64,000 bases of DNA from DASZRZ01 sp963732925 (GCA_963732925.1 CAVTBJ010000006.1:326725-390724), one strand, 5' to 3'. Positions 1 through 9,509 are shown, counted from the first letter of the stretch. The notes: generated by a model not told the origin, from the letters alone. A program made the numbers and translations.

Positions 1-191
1 CTTCATTCCGCAAAATGCGGGACAGCATTACGCTGGCGGACATTAAGACCGGCGATCAGATCTTCGGACGTGGCGAGTTGAAGGACGGCGTTTTCATGCC
101 CACGCGGCTCGACGTCATGGACCCGCAGCAAATGCGCGATTTCCGCCGTCGCCAGTCTCCTGCTCCGGCCACGCCGGCAGAGAAGCAATAG
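1..191 (+). CDS. C-terminal end of a DUF5666-like protein (5' truncated)
   Basis: The open frame enters from the left edge (first full codon at base 3) and stops with TAG at 189-191. The visible 62 residues include TGDQIFGRGELKDGVF, which resembles the small beta-barrel repeats of DUF5666-type exported proteins, where a 'valued metal- or ligand-like' OB-type strand pattern is followed by a Pro/Ala-rich tail. Here the tail is QSPAPATPAEKQ. The start and any signal peptide lie outside the window. Family assignment is tentative and no biochemical role is known to me. Confidence 0.5.
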   Translation, partial: SFRKMRDSITLADIKTGDQIFGRGELKDGVFMPTRLDVMDPQQMRDFRRRQSPAPATPAEKQ

Positions 192-308
192 ACCGGCTCC
201 GCGGCAAGGGTAATTTGCAGTAGGGAAGGCAAATTCGCAGCAAAGGTAAATTAATGAGAAGCCCAGCTCTGCCGGGAGGAACGGAAGCTCGTCCATTGGA
301 TTGGAAGT

Positions 309-330
309 CCGGATCGGAAGTCCGGTTTTT
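309..330 (+). terminator. Possible Rho-independent terminator
   Basis: CCGGA (309-313) and TCCGG (321-325) can pair around a 7-base loop and are followed by TTTTT (326-330). It lies between the gene ending at 191 and the receptor gene starting near 389. The stem is only 5 bp and sits in a local direct repeat of GGAAGTCCGG, so the call is moderate. Confidence 0.4.
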
Positions 331-388
331 CTGTCGGTAAACCAGCGGGTGAACCACCGCAGCCCGATTTCCGCTGAGGACCTTGGTT

Positions 389-3300
389 GTGTTGAGTCCA
401 AATCCTTTTTTCCGGTCAGCTCTGCCGTTCCGCCGCCGCGGGATCCTGCTGTTCAGGACCGGGATTCTGCTGGCTGCGGGATGCTCCGTGCTGTCGGCCC
501 AGAACGCGGCGCAAACCACAAGCGGCGCTTCGCAGGAACTCTCCGGGTCCGGTCCCGCCACGACGGCGCCCCAGCCGGCTGCTGCCCCGGCTACGACTCC
601 CGCTGTTTGCCGCATCAGCGGACACGTCACTTCCGCCAAGATGCCGCTACCGGGCGTGACCGTTAGCGCCGCCAACAGCCTCAGCGGCAAGAAGGTACTG
701 TCCTCGACCGCGCTGGACGGGTCGTATTCGCTCACGGTCCCCCCTCGCGGCCGTTATGTGGTGCGGGCGGAACTGTCCGCTTTCGCTCCGGCAACCGCCG
801 AGGTGGTGATAAATCCCCAGAACTGTGACGGCCATGCGGATCTTGAGTTGACCCTGGCTTCGCGGCTGCAACAGCGCGAAGAAACGCAGCGCGCATCGCA
901 AGGCGGCGCTGGGCAACGGGGATTTCAGGACCTCTCGCTGAACTCCGAACTGGGCGCGACGGCCTCAACTGAGATGGGCGCCATTGAGGGAGCCGCCGGC
1001 ACGGGCGGCTTCGACGCCCAGATGCCCGCCCTTCCAACTGCGGCTTACTCGGCGGCGGCGGATACCGAATCGCTGGCCGTCTCCGGAAATTCCGGACAGA
1101 CCAATGACGCCATGTTTGGCGGCAACAATCCGGAATTGCAGCAGCGCATTGAGGACCTGCGCGAACGCGTTCGCAATGGGCAGATTCAGCCCGGGGAAGT
1201 CGTTCAACTCAACGGCCAGGATATGCAGGGTATCCCCGGTCTCGGCGGTCCAGGTGGCCCTGGCGGCCCTGGAGGGCCCGGGAGAGCAGGAGGGCCTGGT
1301 GGCGGCGGGGGTCAGCTCATCATGCTCGGCGGGGGTGGACGCGGCGGTTTCGGGGGTGGACGCCGTGGTCGCTTCGACATTAACCAGCCTCACGGCACGC
1401 TCTTCTATTCATTGGACGACTCTGCCCTGGATGCCAAGTCCTACTCCGTCACCGGCAACCCCGTCGACAAGCCGGCCTATACGCAGCAACGTTATGGAGC
1501 CTCCGTCGGCGGGCCGTTGAAGATTCCCAAGCTGTTCGACCTTAGCTCCAAAATGTTTTTCTTCGGCAACTACTCCGGCTCCCGCGCCAGCGATCCCTTC
1601 ACTGCTTTCAGCACGGTTCCCACGCTGCTGGAGCGTTCTGGCGACTTTTCCCAGACCCTGGTTCGTTCCGGACCGGATAAGGGGCAAACGGTCCAGATTT
1701 ATGATCCGCTTACCGGGCAGCCCTTTTCTGGCGATCGCATTCCCGCCGACCGGCTGAATCCTGCGGCTGTCGGCCTGCTGCAATACATCCCGCAACCCAA
1801 CCTGCCAGGGAGCCAGCAGAACTTCCAGTACGTGACTTCGGGCACCGCCAACACCGATGCCTTGAACCTGCGCGTGAATCGCAATTTCGGCGCCAGCGGG
1901 GGCGGTCCCTTCGGGGGACGCGGAGGCTTCGGTGGCGGACGCGGAGGAGGCGGCGCGCGCAACCGTGGACTGCGCGACAGCTTGAGCTTTGGCTTGAATT
2001 ATCAGCGCTCGCAGAGCACGCAGAACAATCCTTTCCCCTCGGTGCAGGGAAGCAGCGGCATGCACTCCTGGAACATTCCTGTCGGGTGGACTCTAGGGAA
2101 GGGCCGGTGGAACAATCGCTTTCAATTCCGCTTCAACCGCAACAACATCAATCTTAGCAATCTGTATGCCTTCCAGCAGAATGTTGCCGGCGGGCTGGGC
2201 ATTACCGGCATTTCCCAGAACCCGTTCTTCTGGGGCTTGCCCACGCTGTCCTTCAGCAACTACACCGGCCTGCAGGATGTGAGCCCTTCGGCGCGCAACG
2301 ATCAGTCGTTCATGATCTCCGACTTTCTCGCCACGTCCCACGGAAAGCATCGCATCCGCTTCGGAGGAGACATGCGCTGGAGCCAGTCCAGCCTGCGGTC
2401 CTCTCCCAACAGCCGGGGCAGCTTCGTTTTCACCGGCCTGTATACGGCGGGGTCCTCGGCCGCGAGTTTCACCACAGGAGCAGGCTACGACCTGGCGGAC
2501 TTCCTGCTGGGACTGCCGCAACAGGCCTCGGCGCAGTACGGCAGCAGCCGCTACCAGTTCGACGGAAATGCCTGGGACTTGTTCGCGCAGGATGACTGGC
2601 GCATTCGCGGCAACCTGACTCTCGACCTCGGGCTGCGCTACGAGTATGTGTCGCCGCTAGTGGAAGCGCAGAACCAGATTGTCAATCTGGACGTAACCCC
2701 CGGGTTCACCGCCGCGGTTCCGGTTTTGCCCGGCCAAATCGGTCCCCTCAGCGGGATCGCTTTCCCGCGCTCGCTGGTGCGCCCAGACCGCAACAACTTT
2801 GCTCCCCGCATAGGGATTGCGTGGAAGCCGTTCGGCAATACGGTGGTGCGCACTGGCTACGGCATCAACTACAACATTGCGCAATACAATTCTATTGCTT
2901 CCCAAATGACCTTCCAGCCGCCCTTTGCCTTCAGCCAGACGAAGATTGGCACCGTGTCCAGTCCCCTGCTGCTGCAAAATGCCTTTCCCACACTGGCCCA
3001 ATCGGTCACCACCAACAATTACGGAATTGATCCCAAGTACCGCCTGGGCTACGTGCAGATCTGGGACCTCGATATCCAGCAGCAAATCAGGCGCAGTTGG
3101 CTGATCAACATCGATTACACCGGCAGCAAGGGAACAGGTCTGGACATTGTGCGCGCCCCCAATCGCGGACCCGATGGCTTGCGCATTCCGGGCGTGCAGC
3201 CGTTCCTGTGGGAGTCCTCTGGGGGAAGCTCGATTCTGCATGCCGGAAGCGTGCGCGTGCGCAGGCGGCTCGAGAGCGGTATCTCTTTTGGCGGAACGTA

Positions 3301-3955
3301 TATCTTTTCCAAGTCGCTGGATAATGCTTCCAGCATCGGGGGCGCCACCGCCACCGTGGTTGCGCAGAATGACCTCAACCTCGCCGCCGAGCGCGGGCTT
3401 TCCAGCTTTGACCAGCGGCACCGCCTGTCGCTCGACTATGGCATCGAACTGCCTCTGGGGATCAATCACCGCTGGCTGTCGAATGCGGGAGTCATGAATT
3501 CGCTCTTTGGCGAATGGCAGTGGAACGGCAGTTTAGCGGCGGCTTCCGGGACTCCGTTCACGCCCCGCGTACTGGGCGGATTTGCCGACGTAAATAGCGG
3601 AACCAACGGCACGCTTCGCGCCGACGTCACCGGACAACCCGTCGCTCTGGCCAATCCTACGATACAGGAATGGTTCAATACCGCGGCCTTTGCAATCCCA
3701 GCGGCCGGCCAGTTCGGCGATGCCCGCCGTAACAGCATTCCCGGGCCGCCGACCTTCAGCATGAACATGGCCATCTCGAAGAATTTCCGCATGGGCGAGA
3801 CCCGCGGCCTGGAAGTTCGGGCGACGCTGAACAACGCGTTCAATACGCCGCAGTTCGTCGGGTTAGACACGGTCGTGAACTCGCCGACCTTCGGGCGAGT
3901 CACCTCCGTCGGATCGATGCGGCGAGTCACCTTGAGCACCCGTTTCCACTTCTAA
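389..3955 (+). CDS. Oar-like TonB-dependent outer-membrane receptor with carboxypeptidase-regulatory-like N-terminus
   Basis: A protein of about 1188 residues. A hydrophobic signal segment (roughly residues 15-38) precedes a carboxypeptidase-regulatory-like beta-sandwich (about residues 70-155, with SGHVTSAKMPLPGVTV). Two glycine-rich low-complexity stretches follow, one with GGPGG repeats and GGGGRGGFGGG near residues 280-330 and one near 505-525. The rest looks like a large beta-barrel, and the chain ends in an aromatic residue (STRFHF) as outer-membrane barrels do. I chose GTG 389 because TGAGGA at 375-380 is well spaced for it; TTG 383 is also possible. Relatives are very common in Acidobacteria and are presumed to import or sense polymers or siderophore-like ligands, but the substrate cannot be read from sequence. 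The next gene begins 2 bases after the stop, so the two are probably co-transcribed. Confidence 0.85.
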   Translation: MLSPNPFFRSALPFRRRGILLFRTGILLAAGCSVLSAQNAAQTTSGASQELSGSGPATTAPQPAAAPATTPAVCRISGHVTSAKMPLPGVTVSAANSLSGKKVLSSTALDGSYSLTVPPRGRYVVRAELSAFAPATAEVVINPQNCDGHADLELTLASRLQQREETQRASQGGAGQRGFQDLSLNSELGATASTEMGAIEGAAGTGGFDAQMPALPTAAYSAAADTESLAVSGNSGQTNDAMFGGNNPELQQRIEDLRERVRNGQIQPGEVVQLNGQDMQGIPGLGGPGGPGGPGGPGRAGGPGGGGGQLIMLGGGGRGGFGGGRRGRFDINQPHGTLFYSLDDSALDAKSYSVTGNPVDKPAYTQQRYGASVGGPLKIPKLFDLSSKMFFFGNYSGSRASDPFTAFSTVPTLLERSGDFSQTLVRSGPDKGQTVQIYDPLTGQPFSGDRIPADRLNPAAVGLLQYIPQPNLPGSQQNFQYVTSGTANTDALNLRVNRNFGASGGGPFGGRGGFGGGRGGGGARNRGLRDSLSFGLNYQRSQSTQNNPFPSVQGSSGMHSWNIPVGWTLGKGRWNNRFQFRFNRNNINLSNLYAFQQNVAGGLGITGISQNPFFWGLPTLSFSNYTGLQDVSPSARNDQSFMISDFLATSHGKHRIRFGGDMRWSQSSLRSSPNSRGSFVFTGLYTAGSSAASFTTGAGYDLADFLLGLPQQASAQYGSSRYQFDGNAWDLFAQDDWRIRGNLTLDLGLRYEYVSPLVEAQNQIVNLDVTPGFTAAVPVLPGQIGPLSGIAFPRSLVRPDRNNFAPRIGIAWKPFGNTVVRTGYGINYNIAQYNSIASQMTFQPPFAFSQTKIGTVSSPLLLQNAFPTLAQSVTTNNYGIDPKYRLGYVQIWDLDIQQQIRRSWLINIDYTGSKGTGLDIVRAPNRGPDGLRIPGVQPFLWESSGGSSILHAGSVRVRRRLESGISFGGTYIFSKSLDNASSIGGATATVVAQNDLNLAAERGLSSFDQRHRLSLDYGIELPLGINHRWLSNAGVMNSLFGEWQWNGSLAAASGTPFTPRVLGGFADVNSGTNGTLRADVTGQPVALANPTIQEWFNTAAFAIPAAGQFGDARRNSIPGPPTFSMNMAISKNFRMGETRGLEVRATLNNAFNTPQFVGLDTVVNSPTFGRVTSVGSMRRVTLSTRFHF

Positions 3956-3957
3956 TC

Positions 3958-6126
3958 ATGATCTCTTCTCGCCATCCCGCGCTGTTTCGAGCTCTCGCCC
4001 TCGCCCTGGTCGGGACCATGCTCGCACCTGTACTGCCGGCACAAGATGCTCAAACCCCGGCGGGAACTTCCGGCTACAACTTCCGAGTGAATAGCGAACT
4101 GGTTCTGGTGAACGTTGTCGTGCGCGACAAGAATGGCAAGTTTGTCTCCAACCTGCCTAAGAACGCATTCACCATCCTTGAAGACGGCAAACCGCAAACC
4201 ATTTCCAGTTTCGATTTCGAAACCACCGACCTGGTAGCTTTTCCGCCGGTCCCTGAGCAGCAACTTTTGAACTTGCCTACGCCGTCGACCACTACCCCAG
4301 CCGCCGCCGCGGCTGCGCCGGGAAAGATCGATCTGAACAACCGCCGACTGATCGTACTGTTCTTCGACCTGACTTCCCTCGACGAGATCGACACCGACGC
4401 GGCCGTGAAAGCCGCAAAAAACTACGTCGAGAAGCAGATGACACCGGCAGACATGGTGGGCGTAATCGCGCTGGGGGATTCACTTTCCCTGTTGCAGGAC
4501 TTCACCTCCGACCGCTCCAAGTTAGTGGCCGCTCTGGCAAAGCTGAGCTTTTCCGGCGAAGGCTTCGCGGAAGGCGAAACCGGCGACTCTTCCAGCGGCC
4601 CCGACACCGGCGAGGCGTTCACGCCCGATGACAGCGAATTCAATACCTTCAACACCGATCGCCGGCTGCAGGCCTTGCAGCAAGTCTCCGAGTCGCTGGC
4701 GCGCATTGAGCAGAAAAAGTCAATCATCTACTTCAGCAGCGGCATGAACGGCACCGGCCTGGAGAACCGCTCCCAGTTGCGCAACACCATCAATGGCGCG
4801 GTGAGTAGCAATGTTTCCATCTACACTATGGACGCTCGCGGGCTGCAGGCCATGGTGCCTGGAGGCGAGGCCTCGCAGGCCAGCATGCGCGGCACCGGCG
4901 CTTATTCTGGACGGGCCATGCAGGCCTCCTTCGACGCCAACTTCAACAGCCAGGAGACGCTCGCCACTCTCGCGGCCGACACCGGCGGCCGCGCCTTCAT
5001 GGACAGCAATGACTTCAGCCAGGTCTTCAACCGTGTCCAGCAGGACACCGGTGCCTATTATCTGCTGGGCTATCGCAGCACCAACAGCGCGCGCGACGGC
5101 CGCTATCGCCACATCACGGTGCGCTTGAATGTTCCCGAGTTGAAAGACGCCAAGCTGGAATTCCGCCGCGGCTACTACGCCCCCCGCGACTTCGCCCATT
5201 CCGGGCGCGAAGACCGCGAACAGCAGTTGCGCGACGAGCTGGCTTCGGACCTGAGTTCGACCGACCTCGACGTCTATCTCTCCGCCGCATACTTCCGGCT
5301 GGATAACAACCGTTTCTATGTTCCGGTATCGCTGCTCGTTCCCGGGTCGCAGATTCCCTTCACTCGCTCCAGCGACAAGGACAAGGCTACGCTCGACATC
5401 ATCGGACTGGTCCGTGACGAGCTGAATCGCCCCGTGGGAACGGTTCGCGACACGGTCAAGCTTAACGTCGACGAGTCCCAGGCTGTGCAGCGCCGCAATG
5501 TGCAGTACCAGACGGGATTTGATCTTCCCCCGGGCAAGTACCACCTGAAATTTGTACTGCGCGAAAACCAGAGCGGACGCATGGGATCGTTTGAAACCGA
5601 TATCGTGATCCCCGACCTGCGCAAGCAACCCCTGAAGATGAGCGCCGTCATGCTGGGCACCCAGATCCGCGACGGGGTGAAGAGTCGTGACGACAATCCC
5701 CTGGTGCAGGACGGCAAGGAACTGGTCCCTAACATTACGCACGTGTTCAATCCGGGCCAGCGCCTCTACTTCTATTACGAGGTTTATGACCCGGCGAAGG
5801 ACACGCGCACCGCCGTCCTGCAACCGGCATCCGCCACGGACAAAACGGCGGAAAGGCCCAAGAATCCGGTGCGCGTGCTCACCAGCATTGAATTTCTGCA
5901 GGGCAAGACGAAGGTCTACGAAAGCCCGCTGGTAGAGGCCCGCGACCTCACGGAGCCCAAGCGCAAAGCCGCGGTGTTCCAGTTCGGCGTGCCCCTGGAT
6001 CGGCTCAAGCCCGGCCTCTATCTCTGCCAGGTCAATGTGATCGATGACGCTGCCGGTACGTTTACGTTTCCCCGGCTCGCCCTGCTCATCCGCGACAAGG
6101 CGGCGCCGTCCACGGCCATGAAATAA
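3958..6126 (+). CDS. VWFA-related Acidobacteria-type secreted protein
   Basis: 722 residues with a signal peptide (residues 1-28, ending LPAQ). An N-terminal beta-rich domain (about 38-85, with LVLVNVVVRDKNGKFV and FTILEDGKPQTI) is typical of the VWFA-related Acidobacterial domain family (TIGR03436-like). A von Willebrand A fold follows from about residue 120 (RRLIVLFFDLTSLDEID) to about 360. The metal-binding MIDAS motif is degenerate: DLTSL where DxSxS is usual. The C-terminal half is beta-rich and unassigned. There is no clear ribosome binding site before ATG 3958. With only 2 bases after the receptor stop, translation is probably coupled. I infer a periplasmic or surface adhesion/scaffold partner of the upstream receptor. 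Confidence 0.85.
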   Translation: MISSRHPALFRALALALVGTMLAPVLPAQDAQTPAGTSGYNFRVNSELVLVNVVVRDKNGKFVSNLPKNAFTILEDGKPQTISSFDFETTDLVAFPPVPEQQLLNLPTPSTTTPAAAAAAPGKIDLNNRRLIVLFFDLTSLDEIDTDAAVKAAKNYVEKQMTPADMVGVIALGDSLSLLQDFTSDRSKLVAALAKLSFSGEGFAEGETGDSSSGPDTGEAFTPDDSEFNTFNTDRRLQALQQVSESLARIEQKKSIIYFSSGMNGTGLENRSQLRNTINGAVSSNVSIYTMDARGLQAMVPGGEASQASMRGTGAYSGRAMQASFDANFNSQETLATLAADTGGRAFMDSNDFSQVFNRVQQDTGAYYLLGYRSTNSARDGRYRHITVRLNVPELKDAKLEFRRGYYAPRDFAHSGREDREQQLRDELASDLSSTDLDVYLSAAYFRLDNNRFYVPVSLLVPGSQIPFTRSSDKDKATLDIIGLVRDELNRPVGTVRDTVKLNVDESQAVQRRNVQYQTGFDLPPGKYHLKFVLRENQSGRMGSFETDIVIPDLRKQPLKMSAVMLGTQIRDGVKSRDDNPLVQDGKELVPNITHVFNPGQRLYFYYEVYDPAKDTRTAVLQPASATDKTAERPKNPVRVLTSIEFLQGKTKVYESPLVEARDLTEPKRKAAVFQFGVPLDRLKPGLYLCQVNVIDDAAGTFTFPRLALLIRDKAAPSTAMK

Positions 6127-6238
6127 ACTTGCAGCCTTCCGGTCTCGGGACAAATCCAGGAATTCCCACCCGCGATCGACCCTGCCTATCTTCCCGGCAT
6201 CTCATTCCCCGGCATGTGATAGATTGTTGAGTTTGCTT

Positions 6239-6616
6239 ATGCGACGTGGCATAGCAATTCTCGTATTTGTGGCAGTCGGGATTCCCGCCTGGGCCGGGAG
6301 TGTTGCATGGGCATGCGGCGCACAGCTGATTCAGCTTCCTGCCTGCTGCCGTCTCGGTGGGAAGCACCACTGCGCCATGTTCCTCCGCCTGACCGGCCAG
6401 GAAAAAGGTCCGGCGTTCTCTTCCAATGCTTGTCCTTACCGCTCAGGCGCCCGTACTTCGACCACTAGCAGCGGCGCCACCTACAGCAACACGCCGGATG
6501 TGCACTTTGGGGCCCTCGTAAGCCATCCTGCGGTTTATGTCCAAGTCCAGGCCAGCTTTCGAATTTCTGCAACTCGCGCCAATCTCAAGCGCGGTCCTCC
6601 CCTTCGCTCGATCTAG
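6239..6616 (+). CDS. Small exported Cys/His-rich protein, possible metal-binding partner
   Basis: 125 residues starting at ATG 6239 with a clear signal peptide (MRRGIAILVFVAVGIPAW). Just after it come Cys26, Cys36, Cys37, His43, His44, Cys45 and Met47 in the pattern CCRLGGKHHCAM, a dense thiol/imidazole/thioether cluster suited to copper or another soft metal. The remainder is Ser/Thr/Arg-rich without recognisable domains. It sits directly upstream of a TonB receptor and a CusF-like copper-binding lipoprotein, which supports a metal role by context. No family is confidently recognised. A TTG at 6224 is an alternative start, but no clear ribosome binding site favours it. Confidence 0.6.
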   Translation: MRRGIAILVFVAVGIPAWAGSVAWACGAQLIQLPACCRLGGKHHCAMFLRLTGQEKGPAFSSNACPYRSGARTSTTSSGATYSNTPDVHFGALVSHPAVYVQVQASFRISATRANLKRGPPLRSI

Positions 6617-6695
6617 CTGACAAAACCGATTCTGGCCGGACTTCTTCCTGCCCGGATTGCGGTTTGCGTTCGAACTACGAGAGCGTGGAGGTTAC

Positions 6696-8900
6696 ATGCG
6701 CCCATTCGCTGTTGCATTGCTATTTCTGTTGGGGACTTTACCGGTCGGGGCAAGCGTGTTTGGAACCGTTCGGGTCATGGTTCACGATCCCGAGCATCGC
6801 CCGATTGCCGGCGCCCAGGTTGAGTTGAGTAACGCCTCTTCCGAGTGGACCACGTCGATCTCCTCCGGATCCGACGGCATTGCGCAATTCAGCGCGGTTC
6901 CTATTGGTCATTATTCCCTGCGGGTTAATGCCCCCGGCTTTGCCCCGTTTCTCGTCAGCCTGACCGTGGTTGCCGACCGGGTGGTGGATGTGCATTCCCA
7001 ACTCGCGATCGGAGTGGCCAGCCAGTCGGTGCAGGTTACCGCCAGCGCCGCGGAGGTGACGCAGCCGACCTCTCTGCCTCCAATTTCCGTCTCGCGTACC
7101 CAAATCATGCAGACGCCGGGAGCCGACCAGACCAACAGCCTGGCATTCATCACCAATTACGTTCCCAGCGCCGTGATGGTCCATGATCAGTTACACGTGC
7201 GTGGCGGACATCAGGTCACCTGGGCCATCGACGGGGTACCAATTCCCAACACCAATATCGCCAGCAACGTGGGCGCGCAATTCGATCCCAAGGATATTCA
7301 GTTTGCCGAATTGGAACGCGGCTCCTACCTGGCAGGCTATGGCGACCGCACCTACGGAGTCTTTAACGTGGCCCCACGTTCCGGATTTGAGCGCCAGCGG
7401 CAGGCGGAGTTCCTGGCCAGCTATGGTGGATTTAACCAGACCGACGACTACCTCAGCTTCGGGGACCATACCGACCGCTTTGCCTACTATGCCAGCCTGA
7501 ACGGCAATCGGACCGACCACGGACTGGAGACACCCACGTTCGACAACCTGCACAATCAGGCGGCGGGCGGGGGGGGCTTTACCTCGCTGACCTACAACGC
7601 ACACAACGATGACCAGCTTCGCTTTGTCGGCGCCTTCCGCAAAGACTCCTTCCAGGTGCCGAATGACCCGGGTGACCAGAGCGCCGGCGTTCGCGATGAC
7701 GAGCGGGAGCAGGACGGCTTCGCCAGTTTCACCTACCTTCACCCCATCCGGCCGGACCTGCTGCTCAACGTCACACCTTTCTTTCATTACAACCGGTCGG
7801 CGTATGCGGGCGGGCCGCTGGACCCGCTGAGTACGACCGATAATCGCTCTTCCACCTATGCCGGAGGACAAGCCTCGCTGGCGTATGTGAAAGGACGACA
7901 CAACGCCCGCGCCGGCGTCTACGCCTTCGGCCAGCACGACAACACGCTCTTTGGCCTGCTTGCCAATGACGGAAGTGGAACCGACATTCGGCAGAACAAC
8001 AGCGTGGGTGGAGACCTGGAGGCAATGTTTCTCGAAGACCAGTACACGGCTTTCTCTTGGCTTACCTTGAATGCCGGCGTGCGCCTCACCCGTTTTTCCG
8101 GAGCCTTGACCGAGACGGCGGCCAGCCCCCGCCTGGGAGCGGCGATTCGCCTGCCCAAGGTGAACTGGGTGCTGCGCGCTTCCTATGACCGCTTCTATCA
8201 GGCGCCCCCGCTCTCCACGCTTTCCGGGCCGCTGCTCCAGTTCGCAACCTCGCAGGACGTGGGCTTTCTGCCGCTGCGCGGGGAACGCGATGAACAACAC
8301 GACTTCGGCGTCACGATTCCTCTCTGGAAGTGGAATGTGGATGTGGATACCTTCCGCACCGCCGCCCGCAACTTCTTCGACCACGACGCCCTGGGAAACT
8401 CCAACATCTTTTTGCCGCTCACCATTGACCGGGTGCGAATCCGGGGAACCGAAGTGGCGGTGCGCTCGCCGAATGTTTTCGGCAGGGCACAGTTTCATCT
8501 CGCCTACTCGCATCAGTCCGTGGAAGGGGAGGGCGCAGTGAGCGGCGGTTTGACCGATTTCGAGCCGCCGGAAGAAGGATTCTTCTATCTGGACCACGAC
8601 CAGCGGGATACCTTGAGCACCGGCGTGCAGACTGCGTTACCATGGCGCAGTTGGGCTTCTCTGAACCTGAACTATGGCTCCGGTTTTCTCAACGGAGATG
8701 GCCCGCAGCATTTGCCCGGCTATCAGACCATGGACCTCGCGGTCGGCAAGTCCTTCGGCGAATCCTGGGCAGTTAAGGCGACGGTGATGAACCTGGCCAA
8801 CGAACGCCATTTCATCGACCTAAGCAATACGTTCGGCGGATCGCATGCGAACCTGCCGCGAATGGCGTCCCTGCAGATCCGTTATACGTTTCATTATTGA
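6696..8900 (+). CDS. TonB-dependent receptor (putative metal or metallophore uptake)
   Basis: 734 residues starting at ATG 6696, which has GGAGG at 6687-6691 in front. The order is signal peptide (1-20), carboxypeptidase-regulatory-like domain (about 22-105, FGTVRVMVHDPEHRPIAGAQ), plug domain (about 120-225, with HVRGGHQVTWAIDGVPIPN and AELERGSYLAGYGDR), then a 22-strand-type barrel ending SLQIRYTFHY. This is a complete, classical outer-membrane receptor, smaller than the receptor at the left of the window. The flanking Cys/His-rich exported protein and CusF-like lipoprotein suggest copper or another metal as ligand. That is inference from neighbourhood, not from receptor sequence. Confidence 0.85.
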   Translation: MRPFAVALLFLLGTLPVGASVFGTVRVMVHDPEHRPIAGAQVELSNASSEWTTSISSGSDGIAQFSAVPIGHYSLRVNAPGFAPFLVSLTVVADRVVDVHSQLAIGVASQSVQVTASAAEVTQPTSLPPISVSRTQIMQTPGADQTNSLAFITNYVPSAVMVHDQLHVRGGHQVTWAIDGVPIPNTNIASNVGAQFDPKDIQFAELERGSYLAGYGDRTYGVFNVAPRSGFERQRQAEFLASYGGFNQTDDYLSFGDHTDRFAYYASLNGNRTDHGLETPTFDNLHNQAAGGGGFTSLTYNAHNDDQLRFVGAFRKDSFQVPNDPGDQSAGVRDDEREQDGFASFTYLHPIRPDLLLNVTPFFHYNRSAYAGGPLDPLSTTDNRSSTYAGGQASLAYVKGRHNARAGVYAFGQHDNTLFGLLANDGSGTDIRQNNSVGGDLEAMFLEDQYTAFSWLTLNAGVRLTRFSGALTETAASPRLGAAIRLPKVNWVLRASYDRFYQAPPLSTLSGPLLQFATSQDVGFLPLRGERDEQHDFGVTIPLWKWNVDVDTFRTAARNFFDHDALGNSNIFLPLTIDRVRIRGTEVAVRSPNVFGRAQFHLAYSHQSVEGEGAVSGGLTDFEPPEEGFFYLDHDQRDTLSTGVQTALPWRSWASLNLNYGSGFLNGDGPQHLPGYQTMDLAVGKSFGESWAVKATVMNLANERHFIDLSNTFGGSHANLPRMASLQIRYTFHY

Positions 8901-8963
8901 CGGCCCGGCTTTAGTCTCGATTCCCGGCGGGCTCCGCGCCCCGCCCTACAAGAAAGGAAATTC

Positions 8964-9347
8964 ATGGTTGTGCGAACATACTGCATCGCCGTATTGCTCA
9001 TGCTGACCTTTGCCGCCGGATGCGCCCGGCAGTCGCCTCCGGCAAAGCGTTACGCGCTTACGGGTAAGGTCGTTTCCACGGACGCGAGCACCTCCCAGGT
9101 CGTGGTGGATGCCAAGGACATCCCCGGATTCATGGAGGCCATGACCATGGGGTACAAAGTGAAGGACCCGTCGGTCTTGAAGTCGCTTGCGCCGGGTGAC
9201 GAAATTTCCGCTGATGTCGTCGTGCAAGGCGCGGACTACTGGCTGGAAAACGTCCGCGTAACGAAAAAGAGCACTGCTTCCCAGCCGCAGGCACTGCAGT
9301 CTCAACCGCGAATGTTTTTCGACGCGGACATTCCCCCGCTAGCCTGA
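8964..9347 (+). CDS. CusF-like copper-binding lipoprotein
   Basis: 127 residues. A lipobox TFAAGC places the lipidated cysteine at residue 20. The mature part is a small beta-barrel with GKVVSTDASTSQVVVDAKDIPGFMEAMTMGYKV, and the FMEAMTMGY stretch (residues 56-64) matches the methionine-rich metal site of CusF_Ec-type copper chaperones. AAGAAAGGAAA lies just before ATG 8964. The short tail after residue 100 (Gln/Pro-rich) is not part of the fold. It probably binds Cu(I) or Ag(I) at the outer face of the inner membrane or in the periplasm and may deliver it to, or scavenge it from, the receptor system upstream. Confidence 0.8.
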   Translation: MVVRTYCIAVLLMLTFAAGCARQSPPAKRYALTGKVVSTDASTSQVVVDAKDIPGFMEAMTMGYKVKDPSVLKSLAPGDEISADVVVQGADYWLENVRVTKKSTASQPQALQSQPRMFFDADIPPLA

Positions 9348-9384
9348 GCAGCCTTATCGCCTGATCGGCAGATTTTCTCGCGGC

Positions 9385-9416
9385 AATAAAAATGGGTCTC
9401 CGCTTTCCGGAGACCC
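9385..9416 (-). terminator. Rho-independent terminator of the lysine-rich micro-gene
   Basis: A perfect 9-bp stem, GGGTCTCCG (9394-9402) with CGGAGACCC (9408-9416), closes a 5-base loop. Read on the minus strand it is followed by ATTTTTATT. It lies about 40 bases beyond the stop of the 16-codon gene on the same strand. The plus-strand side has no T-run, so it does not serve the CusF-like gene. Confidence 0.8.
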
Positions 9417-9458
9417 ACAGCCCTTTGCAGGGCTGAAACGCGAGTCACTTCGATTTGC

Positions 9459-9509
9459 TTAGTGCTTCTTTTTGCTGGCCTTCTTAGCTGCTTTCTTCTT
9501 TGCAGGCAT
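9459..9509 (-). CDS. 16-residue lysine-rich micro-protein MPAKKKAAKKASKKKH
   Basis: The frame from ATG (9509) to TAA (9459) encodes MPAKKKAAKKASKKKH, nine lysines in sixteen residues with alanine spacing, like a piece of a histone H1 tail. A GAGGAG ribosome binding site lies at the right distance upstream. A TTGACA-17-CAATAT promoter (9638-9610) and a strong terminator (9416-9385) bracket it. It therefore has every part of an independent gene despite its size. The likely target is nucleic acid or another polyanion, by charge alone. I recall similar tiny lysine-rich reading frames in Acidobacteria, but a function is unknown to me. Confidence 0.7.
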   Translation of the reverse strand: MPAKKKAAKKASKKKH

